Shown here piece after piece: positions 22,568 through 33,373 of a stretch of 64,000 nt of DNA. The stretch comes from Marchantia polymorpha subsp. ruderalis. Lineage: Eukaryota > Streptophyta > Marchantiopsida > Marchantiales > Marchantiaceae. Within the stretch, counting starts at the first letter, position 1. Each line of letters starts with the position of its first letter. The notes beneath the pieces are model-generated. The model did not search any database and was not told the origin of the DNA. It saw only the letters and a program-made list of their open reading frames with translations. The stretch spans positions 26,747,501-26,811,500 of the forward strand of contig AP031355.1 in NCBI GenBank assembly GCA_037833965.1, given 5' to 3'. Made by a program: the position numbers and the translations under genes.

Positions 22568-23813
22568 GGTCGGCTCTTGGTCGTGAAGAACGTCTCACTT
22601 GATGGCCGCGCCGGCTGTACGCTGGAACGGTCTTCGCTCTCACGCGCGGCTTCACGCTCCGCCGTCGTCGATTAAACTCTCACGCTCGAATTGGCGGATT
22701 TGAACTCCGCGAGCGTGTCACCCTGCGGACATGGGGGCGTAGCGCCGAAGGCGAGTTTTCCGCCTTGCGCGGTACACTTGTTCGTACCGCCCCTCGGCCA
22801 ATCCCCCTTTGCCTTGACGCGTGTGTCCGCATGTCGGACAAAAATTCAACTCCTGCCTTTGCGCAGGCAGGAGCCTCGGCGGATTCTCCGCCGGCGCGGA
22901 ACTTGAACATCCTCCTGTGCACAGGCGCTCGCCTGTGCGCAGGCAAATTCCGTCCGCGGCGCTGCGCTGGCGCGGAAGGCGTTGACCGTGGTCAGCCGTC
23001 TCCGTCCAGTCTGTCCGTTCCTTGTCTCTCCGTCGGCGCTTCCGCCGCCGCAACTCCGTCCGTCCAAGAGCGCACCCACCCGTGCCGTCCGCATGGTCCG
23101 TACCGATTGGATTACTCTGGCGGCTCTTCCGACGTACGCGGCGCTGCGCTGGCGCGGAAGGCGCCGTACACTTTCTACCTCACAAGGCGCATTTCTAGGG
23201 CCCAAGGCGGATTTCCCGCCGACGCCGAAGTGCCTGTGCACAGGCGAACTCCTGTGCGTAGGCGGACTTCGCGCCTTCCCTATCCCTACTTCGCCTGTGC
23301 ACAGGCGAACGCCTTCGTCCGCGCATAGGACAAAACTTGAATCCCCCTTCCGCGTAGGCGGAATTCGCGCCGGTGGCGAACTCCTTCCGCCGTAGGCGAC
23401 CGCCTCCGTTTCTTCCAGTAGCGATAACTCCCTAAGTCCTCATCCGTTCCAAGCGTTCTTGGGCTCGTTAGAATCAGCGCGTCGAGCTCTTTCCAACGTG
23501 CCCCTAACTTGGTCAAGGCGCCCGAGGGTTTACCTAATTACGGGGGTTTCCCTACAGCCGCGGACGCAACCTCCGAAGGCGGGTTTTGCGCCTTGCGCCG
23601 TAGAGATCCTAACTGCAGAGCTCGCCGGGAGGATGGTGCCTGTCCTTACTGCGGCACCCCAAATCCCAGATTCTACAAGATCCCTCGAGAATCCCCGCGA
23701 TCTTCCGGATTCACTCTGTTTTGACGTACCGAAGGCTATTTACAATGCTGCCAGGGTATAGTTTTCCAAAAATGTTTTAATTTCCTCAAAATTGCCAAAA
23801 GTGGGGTACCACA

Positions 23814-24399
23814 AGGTGCCTTCAAGGTAACCCTTGTAGTATTTCTGGGAATGACAAGTGCCTAAGAATTCAAACTCTTCAATAGACTGTTATGGTGTGT
23901 TACTGGAATGTTTCTCAGTGAGTCCTTCAGTGCGGACCTGTGTTCTCTGCGCGTTTTGTGAGTTGAGAGTGTTGTTCACCGCGTATGAGTGACTTCGATC
24001 CGAAGTAGGCTGTCCAAACCAGGTTTCCTACGCTAGCAGCAAGCTAGTGGAAGTGTTGTAAAAGCCGGAGTTGGGAGTCACTACCCGCAGCTTCGCTGAG
24101 TGTACTCTTGAGAGACTTTCCCCCTGAAATCTTGAGTAGAGGTCCTAACGGATCTCTGGGTTGTATTTTTGTAGTTTCAAGTGTGTGTGTGTGTGTGTGT
24201 GTTACGCTGCACTGTGCGAACTCCGAGTGCGCTCTGAGTGGACACTTGCAGTATTTCTGGGAGTGACAGTCGCCTGAGAATTCAAACTCCTCAATAGTCT
24301 GTTAAACGTGACACTTTGTACCCTCTGTGTTCCTCTGTCCCTGTGAGTTTGACCTTTCTACCACTATATTGCAGTTTTAGCCTTTAGTGGGTTATTACA
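23814..24399 (+). mobile_element. A-type LTR fragment F, second segment
   Basis: F resumes with AGGTG, runs through the (GT)n tract near 24182 and ends with GGGTTATTACA at 24399. The next bases, ggcag, resume a B-type frame and are the expected target duplication. Its partner is lost with F's 5' part. Confidence 0.82.
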
Positions 24400-26162
24400 G
24401 GCAGCAGGAAGCTCCCGCTGCGCCGACTCGGAGTCGGCTAGCCCACGAGCTTTACAGCCGGCCGAAACAGAGGGCACGTAAGATGGTGTTGCCAACTAGC
24501 AGTGCGGAGACCGGGCATACTCCGGTCCGGCGGAATGTCCTGCCCACGCAGGAGGAGATAATCGCGCAGGTTCTGGGGAGGTCAATGAATCCCTCTGTTC
24601 AGAAGGCGCGGATGCCTTCGGAAGAAGTCAGGCGAACTGAGAGTCGGCCGACTGCGAGTCGGGCGACTGAAGGTTGGCCAACTGCAGTTCGGCGAGAACA
24701 GCGTGTTGAACCGGACAGCAGGCAGGAAGCAGAAGAGAGTTTGGCTGCAGAGCTAACGACTCTCAGAGAGTCGTCTTCGGAAGAAGACGCTTCTGAGGAA
24801 GCGCCTCCAGCAAAGCGACCAAGTGGAGTGAAGACATGCAGAGTGGATCCGACTGCCAGTCGTACAACTGCTAATCGGCCGACTGCGAGTCGGTCAACTG
24901 AGAGTCGGCCAGATTCGTCGACTGCGAATCGGATAGACCCGGCGACCATTGTGCGGGCGCCTTCGGCGGACACACCTCCGGCAAAGACACCTTCCGCGCA
25001 GATCACGCCGGAGGAGCAGGCAGTAGAAGTGGGCGGTGCAGAGGCGACAAGAGTGACTGCGGCGCCGACCCCTTCGGGAACAGGAGATCAAGCCGGAGCG
25101 GAGGCTCAGGCAGTGGGATCCTCCACTGCCTTGGATATCTTAGCAGGGAGTGGAGCGGCAGTCGCGGCGGAAGCTGCCACGCGCCCCAGTTCCAGGGAGT
25201 CGCCAAAAGCTTCTGTGGCGACTGAAATCCTCGAAACAGAGGATGAGACGAGTTCGGAAGAACAGGAAGCGGACTCTGTGCGTGGGACGCCAACAAGGGT
25301 ACTATGCGAGCAGATAGTGCCACTCTTGCGATATTTGGATCGCAAGGCAGCAAAGTACGCGAATCCCAGAAAACCGCAGTCTTATGTGGAGTTAGTCAAG
25401 AACAGGACGAGGAACAAGGTGGTCATTTGGGCCACTAGGTGCCAAACGTTGGAGATGAGGAATACTGCCCTCCAACAGCACCTGGCGATCACGAAGAGGC
25501 TACAACAATCCCTGCAACAACAACGTGAGGATGCGGCGATGAAAGCCCAGGAGGATGTCGAGCTAATGCGGGCAAAGATTGAGTTGGAATTGCAAGAAGA
25601 GCGGAGACAAAACCGCATTCTAACAGAGGAGCTTGCGCGCCAGACGCGCGCATTAGAGCAAGGTCAAAGCACGCGCAAGGCGGATGAGAAGTTGTTGCTT
25701 AACTTGCAATCCGAGTGCGCGGAATTGAGGGCGCAGCGCGCGGAGGCGGTGATGCAGCTGGCAGAGGTGGAAGGCAGCAGCCGGCGCGATGCGGATCGGA
25801 CGCGAGAAGAGTTGGTGGCGCGGGTGACCCACTGTCTCAGAGGATACATCCACTGGGAAGTGGCGGCGCAAGAGAAGATCACGCTCAGGGAGTTTGAGCT
25901 TCGGGCGGCGGCGTTGACGGAGGGTGACAGTCGGAGTCGGCGGCGAGTGGCGAAGAAATTAGAGGCCTTCTTGTCGGGTGCGCGCGATACCATGGCGCAC
26001 TTGAAGTCGGAAGTGACCGGGGTCCTTCGGCGGCTGGGGTTGCGCAGCCGAGCGGAAGACTGGCAGGGTAGGGAGATAATGCACGGCAGTCCGTTGCGCA
26101 GAAGGCGCAGTTGCGGATCTACAGAGTGCAGTAGTGTAGCTTGGTTCCGTGCAGGCGTTTAG
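24400..26162 (+). pseudogene. LTR-encoded protein, B-type, copy B3 (C-terminal part)
   Basis: The frame is open from the F junction to a normal WFRAGV stop at 26162, about 587 codons. It lacks the conserved N-terminal domain and begins in the linker at EAPAAPTRS. The linker holds SRPTASRSTESRP-type repeats made from the palindromic unit CAGTCGGCCGACTG and its variants. The coiled coil and the LREFELRAAALTEGDSRSRR segment are complete. An ATG at 24387 in the same phase lies in F U5 DNA, so it is not a genuine start. Confidence 0.78.
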
Positions 26163-26206
26163 AGTAGCAGGTAGTGCAGCGTAGTGTTAGTTAGGACCTT
26201 AGAGGG

Positions 26207-26235
26207 TATAAAGTAGTTCAAGGCGTTTTGCCTTG
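26207..26235 (+). promoter_or_regulatory. B3 LTR TATA box and foldback
   Basis: TATAAAGTA at 26207-26215 is followed by the B-version foldback CAAGGCGTTTTGCCTTG at 26219-26235. Confidence 0.65.
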
Positions 26236-27244
26236 GGATTCTTCCAGTTTCGGAAGTGCAGATCAGGAACTCACTTTCTCGGCGTGTTTGTGCGTTTAGT
26301 CCTGGCACTACGTAGAGGAGCTACAGCTTAGTGAAGGTACCGCATTTTGTAGCTGAAGGCCTTCGGCTGAATGTTCAGAGCTAGTATACCGGTTAGAGAC
26401 TTGAGTAGTGCGGATCTACACCTGCGGGTGATTGCCGATGCTCAGAGCCGGTTGCGAGTTAGATACTTGAGCAGTTCCCCCTTACACCTTCGAGTGATTT
26501 ATCCTGATTGTACTCCTACGGGACGTTTCCCCTTAATGCCAAAGTGAAGTTTTGTTACTTCGTGTAAACCTTGGTTATCAATTCAGGTTACGCTGCAGAA
26601 GGCACCCTCGGGGCACACCTTTGTAGTAATTCTGGGAATGACAAGTGCCTAAGAATTCAAACTCTTCAATAGACTGTTATGGTGTGTGTGTTACTGAATT
26701 GTGTCTTAGTTGAGTTTCTCAGTCGGGCCTGTATTCTCTGCGCTTGGTGTGAGTCGAGGGTGACGTCCACCGCGTATGAGTGACTTCGTTCCGAAGTGGG
26801 AAGTCCAATCCGGGTTCCCTACGCTAGCAGAAACTAGCGGAAGGGTTGTAAAAGCCGGAGTGGGAGTCACTACCTGCAGAGCCTCTAAATGTACTCTTGA
26901 GAGACTTTTTCCCCTGAAATCCCAAGCGGAGGTCCTGACCGACCTCCGAGTTGTGCTTTTCCAGTTTCAGGTGTGTGTGTGTTGAGTGACTTACGCTGCA
27001 CTGTGCATCCTCCGAGTGACCTCCAAGTTGAGCATCCTCCGAGTGACCTCCGAGTTGAGCATCCTCCGAGCGGCCTCCGAGTTGAGCACTTGCAGTATTT
27101 CTGGGAGTGATAGTCGCCTGAGAATTCAAACTCTCCAAAAGTCTGTTAAACGTGACACTTTGTACTCTGTGTGTTGCCTCTGTCCCTGTGGGTCCGACCT
27201 TTTTACCACCATACTGCAGTTTTAGCCTTTGGTGAGTTATTACA

Positions 27245-28085
27245 GATCAACGAAAAAAACGACTGGATTACGGATCAGATAATGTTTAAACTTCTTGACT
27301 AAAAAAACCATGGCCAAGCACTCCCTCTCGGTCGTAGAATAGTTCCTCTCCGCTGGATTCAACTGCCTACTGGCATAAGCGATTGGCAGGTCCTTCCCTT
27401 TCTCCCCTGTAGACTGACACAACGCACTACCCACTGCTACACTACTTGCATCACAGAAAACGTGAAAAGGCATGCTCCAGTCAGGAGGCCTCAACACCGG
27501 ATAAGTACTCAGCCTGGACTTCAACTCTGCAAAGGCTTCTTAACAGGCATCTATCCACTCGAACCTATTCTCCTTCCTCAACAATTGAGTAATAGGCACT
27601 ACAATCTTGGCAAAGTCAGGAATCAACTCTCTATACCACCCTACATGTCCCAATAACTTGGCTACACCCTTGGCATTCGTGGGAGTTGCCAATCTTTCAA
27701 TGACTGCAATCTTATCAGGATCCGGTTCTCTTCCCTTCTCACTCACAACATAACCCAAAAGAACTCCTCTCTGAACACCTAGGAAGGTCTTCTCAAGATT
27801 CAAAGCTAGCTGCATTCTTCTACATCTAATGAGAGCTTCTCTAACACACTGCAGATGCTCACCAGCACTTGACTGAGTGCTAAAATCGTTCACAGAAACT
27901 GTCATAGACTTGTATAACAGATCCGTGAAAATATACATCACTAACCTTTGGAATGTGGCTGGTGCATTACACAATCCAAAAGGCATAACAACCCATACAA
28001 AAGTTCCCCACGGAGTTGTGAAGGCTGTCTTATGAACCACCTGTACAGCTATGGAAATCTGATTGTAGCCAGCATATCCATCCAT
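27245..28085 (-). pseudogene. E1 RT C-terminal region and RNase H start, broken
   Basis: The frame at 28085-27540 carries YNQISIA, FTTPWGTF and MPFGLCNAPATFQRL. The catalytic block that should read like FIDDF is VNDF, so the polymerase site is lost. After a stop, 27524-27245 carries RNase H motifs FHVFCDASSVAVG, YASRQLNPAE and TERECLAMV and ends at the B3 junction. Confidence 0.82.
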
Positions 28086-28112
28086 GAACGTGTACCTCGC
28101 ATGACCTCCAAC

Positions 28113-29881
28113 TTACTCCAAAAGCAGCGTGATAAAAGGTAAAGGAAAGTGATCCTTCTGAGTGCAGGCATTCAGCTTCCTATAATCCACACACACTCTA
28201 AGCTTCCCATTCTTCTTCTTGACCAAAACCATAGGAGAAACCCAATCCGTGATCTCTACAAGCTTAATGAATCCAGCTTTGAGTAATCTCTCCAATTCTG
28301 CTTGAACTAACAACTGTAACTGTGGGTTCATCCTTCTCTCCTTCTGTCTAATAGGCTTAGCTCCAGGGACCAGCGAAATCCGATGCTCCACCATTTCACG
28401 AGGTACTCCCTTCAACTCATCATACGACCAAGCAAAGGTATCACTGAATTCGTCCACCAACTCACCATACTTCCGTATCTCATCCTCTCCTAGCTTAGAA
28501 CCCATCTTCATTTGCTTCAGCTCTCCTCCTCTGATGGACACCTCCACGTATTTCCAGTCTTCCTCCGCCACATGAGTTTGTTCCTCTGAGCTCCGATACC
28601 AATCTGGAGGGACCTGAGGATAGTCCCTGACGTCTTGGCCCACTAATATTCCGGTTGATGTAGTCTTGAAATGCAAGGGTTCCTCCAACTTCGCAGGTTG
28701 AACAGTATTCTCCTCCTCTTGAGTTCCATCAACCTGCACCAACCTCACCTCAATAACATCCAACACGTCCAACCATGGAGTGAGACCTCCATGTATCCAC
28801 TCTTCCTCCATAAGAACCTCACATGGTTCTAGCAACTGATAATCTTCTCTCTGTGAACTGATCACCTTCTTCTTGAAAATTTTGTGATGAGAAATCATCA
28901 TGGCGTCACAACCTGACTCAGGATAATCTCTCAACCACTGAGCAAACTCTCCATCATCGATTCTGCTGTAAAAACTAGGACCTAAGCTACTTGACCCTAC
29001 ATCTAATCTATTTTTTCTGTCATTCGACTGAACCACTCCCACTAAAGTGTCATCACACTTGGCCTTGTTTTTTTCTTCTTCCTTCCCTGAAGATAACTCA
29101 GGATCCTCTCTCACCTTTCCACCTAAGGACCCTATTGACACCTTGACTCTGTTATCATGAGGACCATATGTGATTGATGGCTTCAGTCCTCCCCAATCCA
29201 CAATGGCATTAGCCATTCTCAACCAAGGTCTGCCCAATAGAATAGGGAAAGTGTCCTTGTTCGAATGCATCTTAATCACATGAAATGTGACAATGTACTC
29301 CTCACCACCAGTGGACAACCGGCAGTCTTTAATCATGCCCACTGGTACAGCCGAAGTCTGATTGGCCATATTGATAATGAAAGGTGAGGGGCCTGCAAAT
29401 TCAAACCTAACCTTCTCATGGTGTGTTCAGGTAGGATGTTCAAACCACAACCCCCATCAACTAATACATTGGGAATCACCTTGTCTACCACTACCATCTC
29501 TATCTCCACAGGTTTGACATCTTGACTTCTTTTTTGCAAATGAACTCTAGCAGCGACTCGAGTCTTCGTCTTTCCACTCCTTCTATGCACTAGAATGCTC
29601 TCCTTCAAAGTCTTACGAGCAATGGGAGATATTTCTAGCAGCTGACCAAAAGTAATGTCTGCCTTCAGCGAACTCAGATCTGACCACAAATTGTACTTCT
29701 TCGACTCTCTCCTTCTCTGACATCTCATGTCCTCCCACTCTTTCATGGGAATCCCCGGTCCTTCCCACTCTCTTGGTTCATTGCTTTCTGAATCTTGCGT
29801 GACAGGTGGCACTTCTGCATCATGCAGAACCTCATCTCTTTTCTCCTCTGCCTTTGTAATCCTCCTTGCTCTCCTCGCCAC
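28113..29881 (-). pseudogene. E1 protease and RT N-terminal region, broken
   Basis: The right part (29881-29333) has a DITFGQLLEISP linker motif and the protease active site VLVDGGCGLN, with DGG in place of the more usual DSG or DTG. A frameshift near 29370 moves to a second frame (29369-28113). This holds the second protease motif FPILLGRPWLR, a long acidic spacer, and RT blocks WVSPMVLVKKKNGKLRVCVD and HFPLPF before a stop. Coding-like sequence continues upstream to about 30206 in broken phases. The region is a fossil of a gypsy pro-pol frame. Confidence 0.8.
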
Positions 29882-30206
29882 TCTCTCAAGATTAGAGAGA
29901 AGAGGAGGCTCCTCTGATGAAGTCTCCCCTTACTCGTCCTCATTTTTCTCAGTTTGCATCTTGCGATGCATAGCTCTGGTGGTGACAGTAAGGGCCGGAG
30001 CTTCATGCAAAATCACACTATCCGAATTTTTCAACTTATAAGTAATCAAGTTAGCATGTGGAGGCCACTGATTCTCTTACCAAGATTCCCTTACCAAGAT
30101 CAGAGCTACTACGATGGACATCTGTGAGCCTAAACTCCTCACCCTTCAGCGTTTGTAGTCCAGGTGGGGGTTCGAGCTCCCATAATCTAGCTTCTCTGAT
30201 CTCAAC

Positions 30207-31493
30207 TGTAATAACCCACTAAAGGCTAAAACTGCAATATAGTGGTAGAAAGGTCGAACCCACAGGGACAGAGGAACACACAGGGTACAAAGTGTCACGT
30301 TTAACAGACTATTGAGGAGTTTGAATTCTCAGGCGACTGTCACTCCCAGAAATACTGCAAGTGTCCACTCGGAGCGCACTCGGAGGTCGCACAGTGCAGC
30401 GTATCACACACACACACACACACCTTAAACTACAGAAACACAACCCAGAGATCCGTTAGGACCTCTACTCAAGATTTCAGGGGGGAAAGTCTCTCAAGAG
30501 TACACTCAGCGAAGCTGCGGGTAGTGACTTCCAACTCCGGCTTTTACAACACTTCCACTAGCTGGCTGCTAGCGTAGGAAACCCGGTTTGGACTGCCTAC
30601 TTCGGATCGAAGTCACTCATACGCGGTGAACAACACTCTCAACTCACAAAACACGCAGAGAACACAGGTCCGCACTGAAGGACTCACTGTGAAACATTCC
30701 AGTAACACAACAACAGTCTATTGAAGAGTTTGAATTCTCAGGCACTTGTCATTCCCAGAAATACTACAGGGGTTACCCTGAAGGCACCTGCTGCAGCGTA
30801 ACCTGAATTTACAACCAAGGTTTACACGAAGTAGCAAAACTTCACTTTAGCATTCAGGGGAAAAATCCCGAAGGAGTACAATCAGAAACAAACACTCGAA
30901 GGTGTAGGGGCGAAACTGCTCAAGTATCTAACTAGTCACTGGCTCTGAGCATCGGCAGTCACCCGCAGGTGTAGATCCGAACTACTCAAGTCTCTAACCA
31001 ATGTACTAGCTCTGAACATTCGGCCGAAGACCTTCAGCTACAAAATGCGGAACGCCAAGTTGTAGCTCCTCTTGCGTGGTGACAGAACTAAGGACACAAA
31101 CACGCAGAGAAAATGGTTTCCAGATCTGCACTTCTGAAATTGGGAAAGAACCCAAGGCAAAACGCCTTGAACTACTTTATACCTTCTAAATCCTAACTAG
31201 CACTACACTGCACTACGCTACACGCCTGCACGGAACCACGCTACACTACACTCCGCGGAACCGGTGCTACGTCTCCTGCGCGACGGATTGCCGCGCACTA
31301 ACTCCCTACCCTGCCAGTCTTCCGCTCGACTGCGCAGTCCCAACCGCTGCAACGCCGCGGACACCTCCACCTCGAGGGTGGACATGGTATCCCGCGCCTT
31401 TGACAGAAAAGCGTCGAGCTTCTTCGCTACCTTCCGCCAACTCCTGCTGTCGCCTGCCAACAACCCTGCTGCGCGAAGTTCAAACTCACGTAG
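30207..31493 (-). mobile_element. LTR H, distal part (minus), hybrid A/B features
   Basis: It begins with the inverted LTR end TGTAATAACCC at 30207 and runs through an (AC)n tract near 30405, U5, TATA box and the last 92 codons of an LTR frame. At about 31493 it is cut by element D. Its protein C-terminus is A-like (ECSVAWFRAGV), but its TATA box and foldback are of the B version. The likely 5' part is 39025-39478, with about 3.6 kb lost between. The flanks tcaac (left) and cagct (right) do not match. Confidence 0.78.
31153..31181 (-). promoter_or_regulatory. LTR H TATA box and foldback
   Basis: On the minus strand TATAAAGTA (31181-31173) is followed by CAAGGCGTTTTGCCTTG (31169-31153), the B version, although the adjoining frame is A-like. 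Confidence 0.6.
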
Positions 31494-31496
31494 TGT
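31218..31496 (-). pseudogene. LTR-encoded protein, C-terminal remnant in LTR H
   Basis: About 92 codons matching the A-type C-terminus, including LREFELRAAGLLAGDSR, KVAKKLDAFLSKARDTM and the RRRRSTGSAECSVAWF tail. Everything upstream is replaced by element D. Confidence 0.78.
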
Positions 31497-31501
31497 GACT
31501 A

Positions 31502-32030
31502 GATTGGCTAGACTAAGTCTAATGTTGACTTAGTGGCTAGGAAGCTTGTAGAAATTTAAAAGCTTCAAATGGCATGTCGCCACCTCAACCTTGGATTCCG
31601 GAAGCTTCTAGAAGTTTTAGGTAGGCCAATGGCATGTTGCCACGTATAAAGGGTTAGTCAAACTTACCTAGGTAAAAGTAAGTTAGGAGAAATTACCACA
31701 TGTTACTATGGTAACTTCTCAAGTAGTTTAAATAGAGAGGTAGAGTAGCACCTCTCAAGCAAGTTTGGAGAGTCATGTGTGAGGACTTGTTTCAGTAATG
31801 AAGGAGTGAAGTTTTTGAGTATCTTGGAGTATCGACGTGTGTTTGCGTTTATGTGAAGAGGGTGATGTGAGGAGAGTTTGTGTGTGAGTTTGAGTGATAC
31901 ATGAGAGTTTGTGAGAGAGAAGGTGTTTGGGACATGAGTGAGAGTATGAATCCTAGTCTTCTAGAATCATGATGAGCTACCAAAAAGCCATCAGAGGTAA
32001 ACCTGAGTGAGAGTCAGCCCGGAGGTTGCA
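31502..32030 (+). repeat. Element D 5' LTR, truncated at its 5' end
   Basis: Matches 38496-39024 of the 3' LTR over 529 bp and ends GGTTGCA. A TATAAAG at 31645 and a TTTAAATAG at 31727-31735 are promoter candidates. The second is followed directly by a foldback with 7-bp stem GAGAGGT/ACCTCTC (31735-31756). Confidence 0.88.
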
Positions 32031-32034
32031 TTTT

Positions 32035-32053
32035 TGGTTCCGTTGCCGGGACC
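32035..32053 (+). other. Element D primer binding site
   Basis: TGGTTCCGTTGCCGGGACC begins four bases after the LTR end. It resembles the tRNA-Asp-type primer site TGGCGCCGTTGCCGGGGA of many plant gypsy elements but differs in the first half. Confidence 0.65.
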
Positions 32054-32708
32054 TCAATCTAGAAGGCGGAATGTTTAGGATTCGATTTCTAGCTCGAGAG
32101 AAAGTATCCATGAGAGATCACTTGGTGTTAACATTGGGGAATGAAAGAGCGGAGAGTGTGCTTGAGAGCGAAATTCCCTTTGTTTATCCCATAGTCTCAT
32201 ATGATAGCCTTGAGGTGATTTTGTATGTTTTGTTCACGTAAACATGTCTTTTTGAGAGAAAATTGATCTTAGACACCGAAAAAGTATTTTTGAAGGTATT
32301 CTTCAAAGTTTTTATTGATTGTAGATTGGAAGATAGAGAACGTTCACGTTTTTGTTTCAGGTCTAGATCATGTGTTAACAGAAAGATATGAGAGTTAGAA
32401 ATTGAGTGGGTTTTCACGGGTATCAAAAGTCTGCTCTCTAGAAAGTTTGTACAGAGTTGATTACTTTTTCTGTATTTCAAGTTAGGCTTTGAAACTTCGT
32501 ACGAGTGTGTATTGGAAGATAAGCTACGTTTGAGTCAAAATTTTACTGATAGATCACGTCTAGAGACAAAGTTATGTTGATTTGAAGTTGAGGGGGTACA
32601 AAAGCAAGATAACAAAGCAAAAGTTTTTGATTTCTTTATTCACAGTTTTCGTCAAGTAGATAGCGTTTCTGGGAGAGGTCTTTTGAGTGGTTTCTACCTT
32701 ATGGGAAA
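32054..32708 (+). other. Element D untranslated leader
   Basis: About 650 bp without a convincing gene. A short open stretch ending near 32241 (NERAESVLESEIPFVYPIV) resembles a second stretch at 33215-33320 (ERALAILEQPIPFVFPLM), so a module of about 35 codons seems to be repeated on either side of ORF1. Confidence 0.5.
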
Positions 32709-33152
32709 ATGAGTGAACAAGAAGGTTGGAAGGTTAGGTTATCCAAAGTACCTCAAGGCTTGGATTTTATAGTGTCTTTAGACTCCAATACAAGAGAATT
32801 CAAGGTGGAGTTTGAAGAAAGAGTAGTGAGTCAATCTCCAAGAGTCAAACGTGAAACTTGTTTTTATTGTGGAGAGGAGGGCCATAAGGTTGTCAATTGT
32901 TCCCTGCGGAACAAAGATAGAAGATTGAGGAGCAAGAGGAACTTGGGAGATTTGAAACTTCACTTGGGACCATCATCGCCACATGAATCTCAAAGTGCAA
33001 CCTTTTGTGACAATTGCGGAGTGATTGGGCTACCAGCGGGACACGAATGCAGCGGAGTGAAGGCACTTCTGGAATCACTTGTGGAAGGGTTTGACGGCAA
33101 GCTAAGTGCTGAAACAGAGAAAGTGACCTCAGGGGGCTCAAGCTCCAACTGA
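32709..33152 (+). CDS. Element D ORF1, small zinc-knuckle protein
   Basis: A 147-codon frame between the leader and gag. Residues about 51-64 form a CCHC knuckle (CFYCGEEGHKVVNC, spacing C-x2-C-x4-H-x4-C) followed by a basic stretch. A second Cys/His cluster, FCDNCGVIGLPAGHEC, lies near residue 100. A separate ORF ahead of gag is not standard for gypsy elements, but extra 5' ORFs are known in the Ogre/Tat group. It may be a nucleic-acid-binding accessory protein or a displaced gag piece. No function beyond zinc binding can be claimed. Confidence 0.6.
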   Translation: MSEQEGWKVRLSKVPQGLDFIVSLDSNTREFKVEFEERVVSQSPRVKRETCFYCGEEGHKVVNCSLRNKDRRLRSKRNLGDLKLHLGPSSPHESQSATFCDNCGVIGLPAGHECSGVKALLESLVEGFDGKLSAETEKVTSGGSSSN

Positions 33153-33373
33153 AGATGGAGATCATCATTCGAATGATGGAGAAGATGATGATGAGGGTAA
33201 GACTCATCGTATGCCTAGGAGAGGAGAGAGCTTTGGCTATCTTGGAACAACCAATTCCTTTTGTGTTTCCTTTGATGAATTACTCAAGGATGGAGTTAGT
33301 GTTGTTTATTTTGTATTAAGAAGCCCCATATAAATTTCCAATAGAATAGAAGAAAAAAAAAATTTAGTTGGAA

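Larger units (their letters stand above)
18416..23813 (-). mobile_element. Solo LTR A3, complete A-type LTR of 5,398 bp (minus)
   Basis: A complete A-type LTR in minus orientation, flanked by AGGTG duplications and with no internal domain. It is inserted in the U5 of fragment F. Unlike A2 it keeps a full-length open frame, so a solo LTR here still carries a coding sequence of more than 1,000 codons. Confidence 0.95.
24400..27244 (+). mobile_element. B-type LTR copy B3, 5' part missing
   Basis: The right part of a B-type LTR: frame from mid-linker, TATA box, foldback, (GT)n near 26971 and terminal GAGTTATTACA at 27244. It joins the decayed gypsy fragment E1 at 27245. Its 5' part is lost at the F/C scar. 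Confidence 0.82.
27245..30206 (-). mobile_element. Decayed gypsy element E1, pro-pol part (minus)
   Basis: A minus-strand stretch of a Ty3/gypsy polyprotein bounded by the end of B3 (27244) and the inverted end of LTR H (30207). From right to left it carries a gag-pro linker, aspartic protease, reverse transcriptase and the start of RNase H, then ends. No integrase and no own LTR is visible. The gag fragment E2 at 41300-41964 has the right strand and order to be the missing upstream part. Confidence 0.85.

Noticed and set aside
24387..24399. ATG at 24387 as the start of a 591-codon B-type gene
   Set aside because: It lies in the U5 end of fragment F; the frame after 24400 starts in mid-linker of a broken B-type copy.
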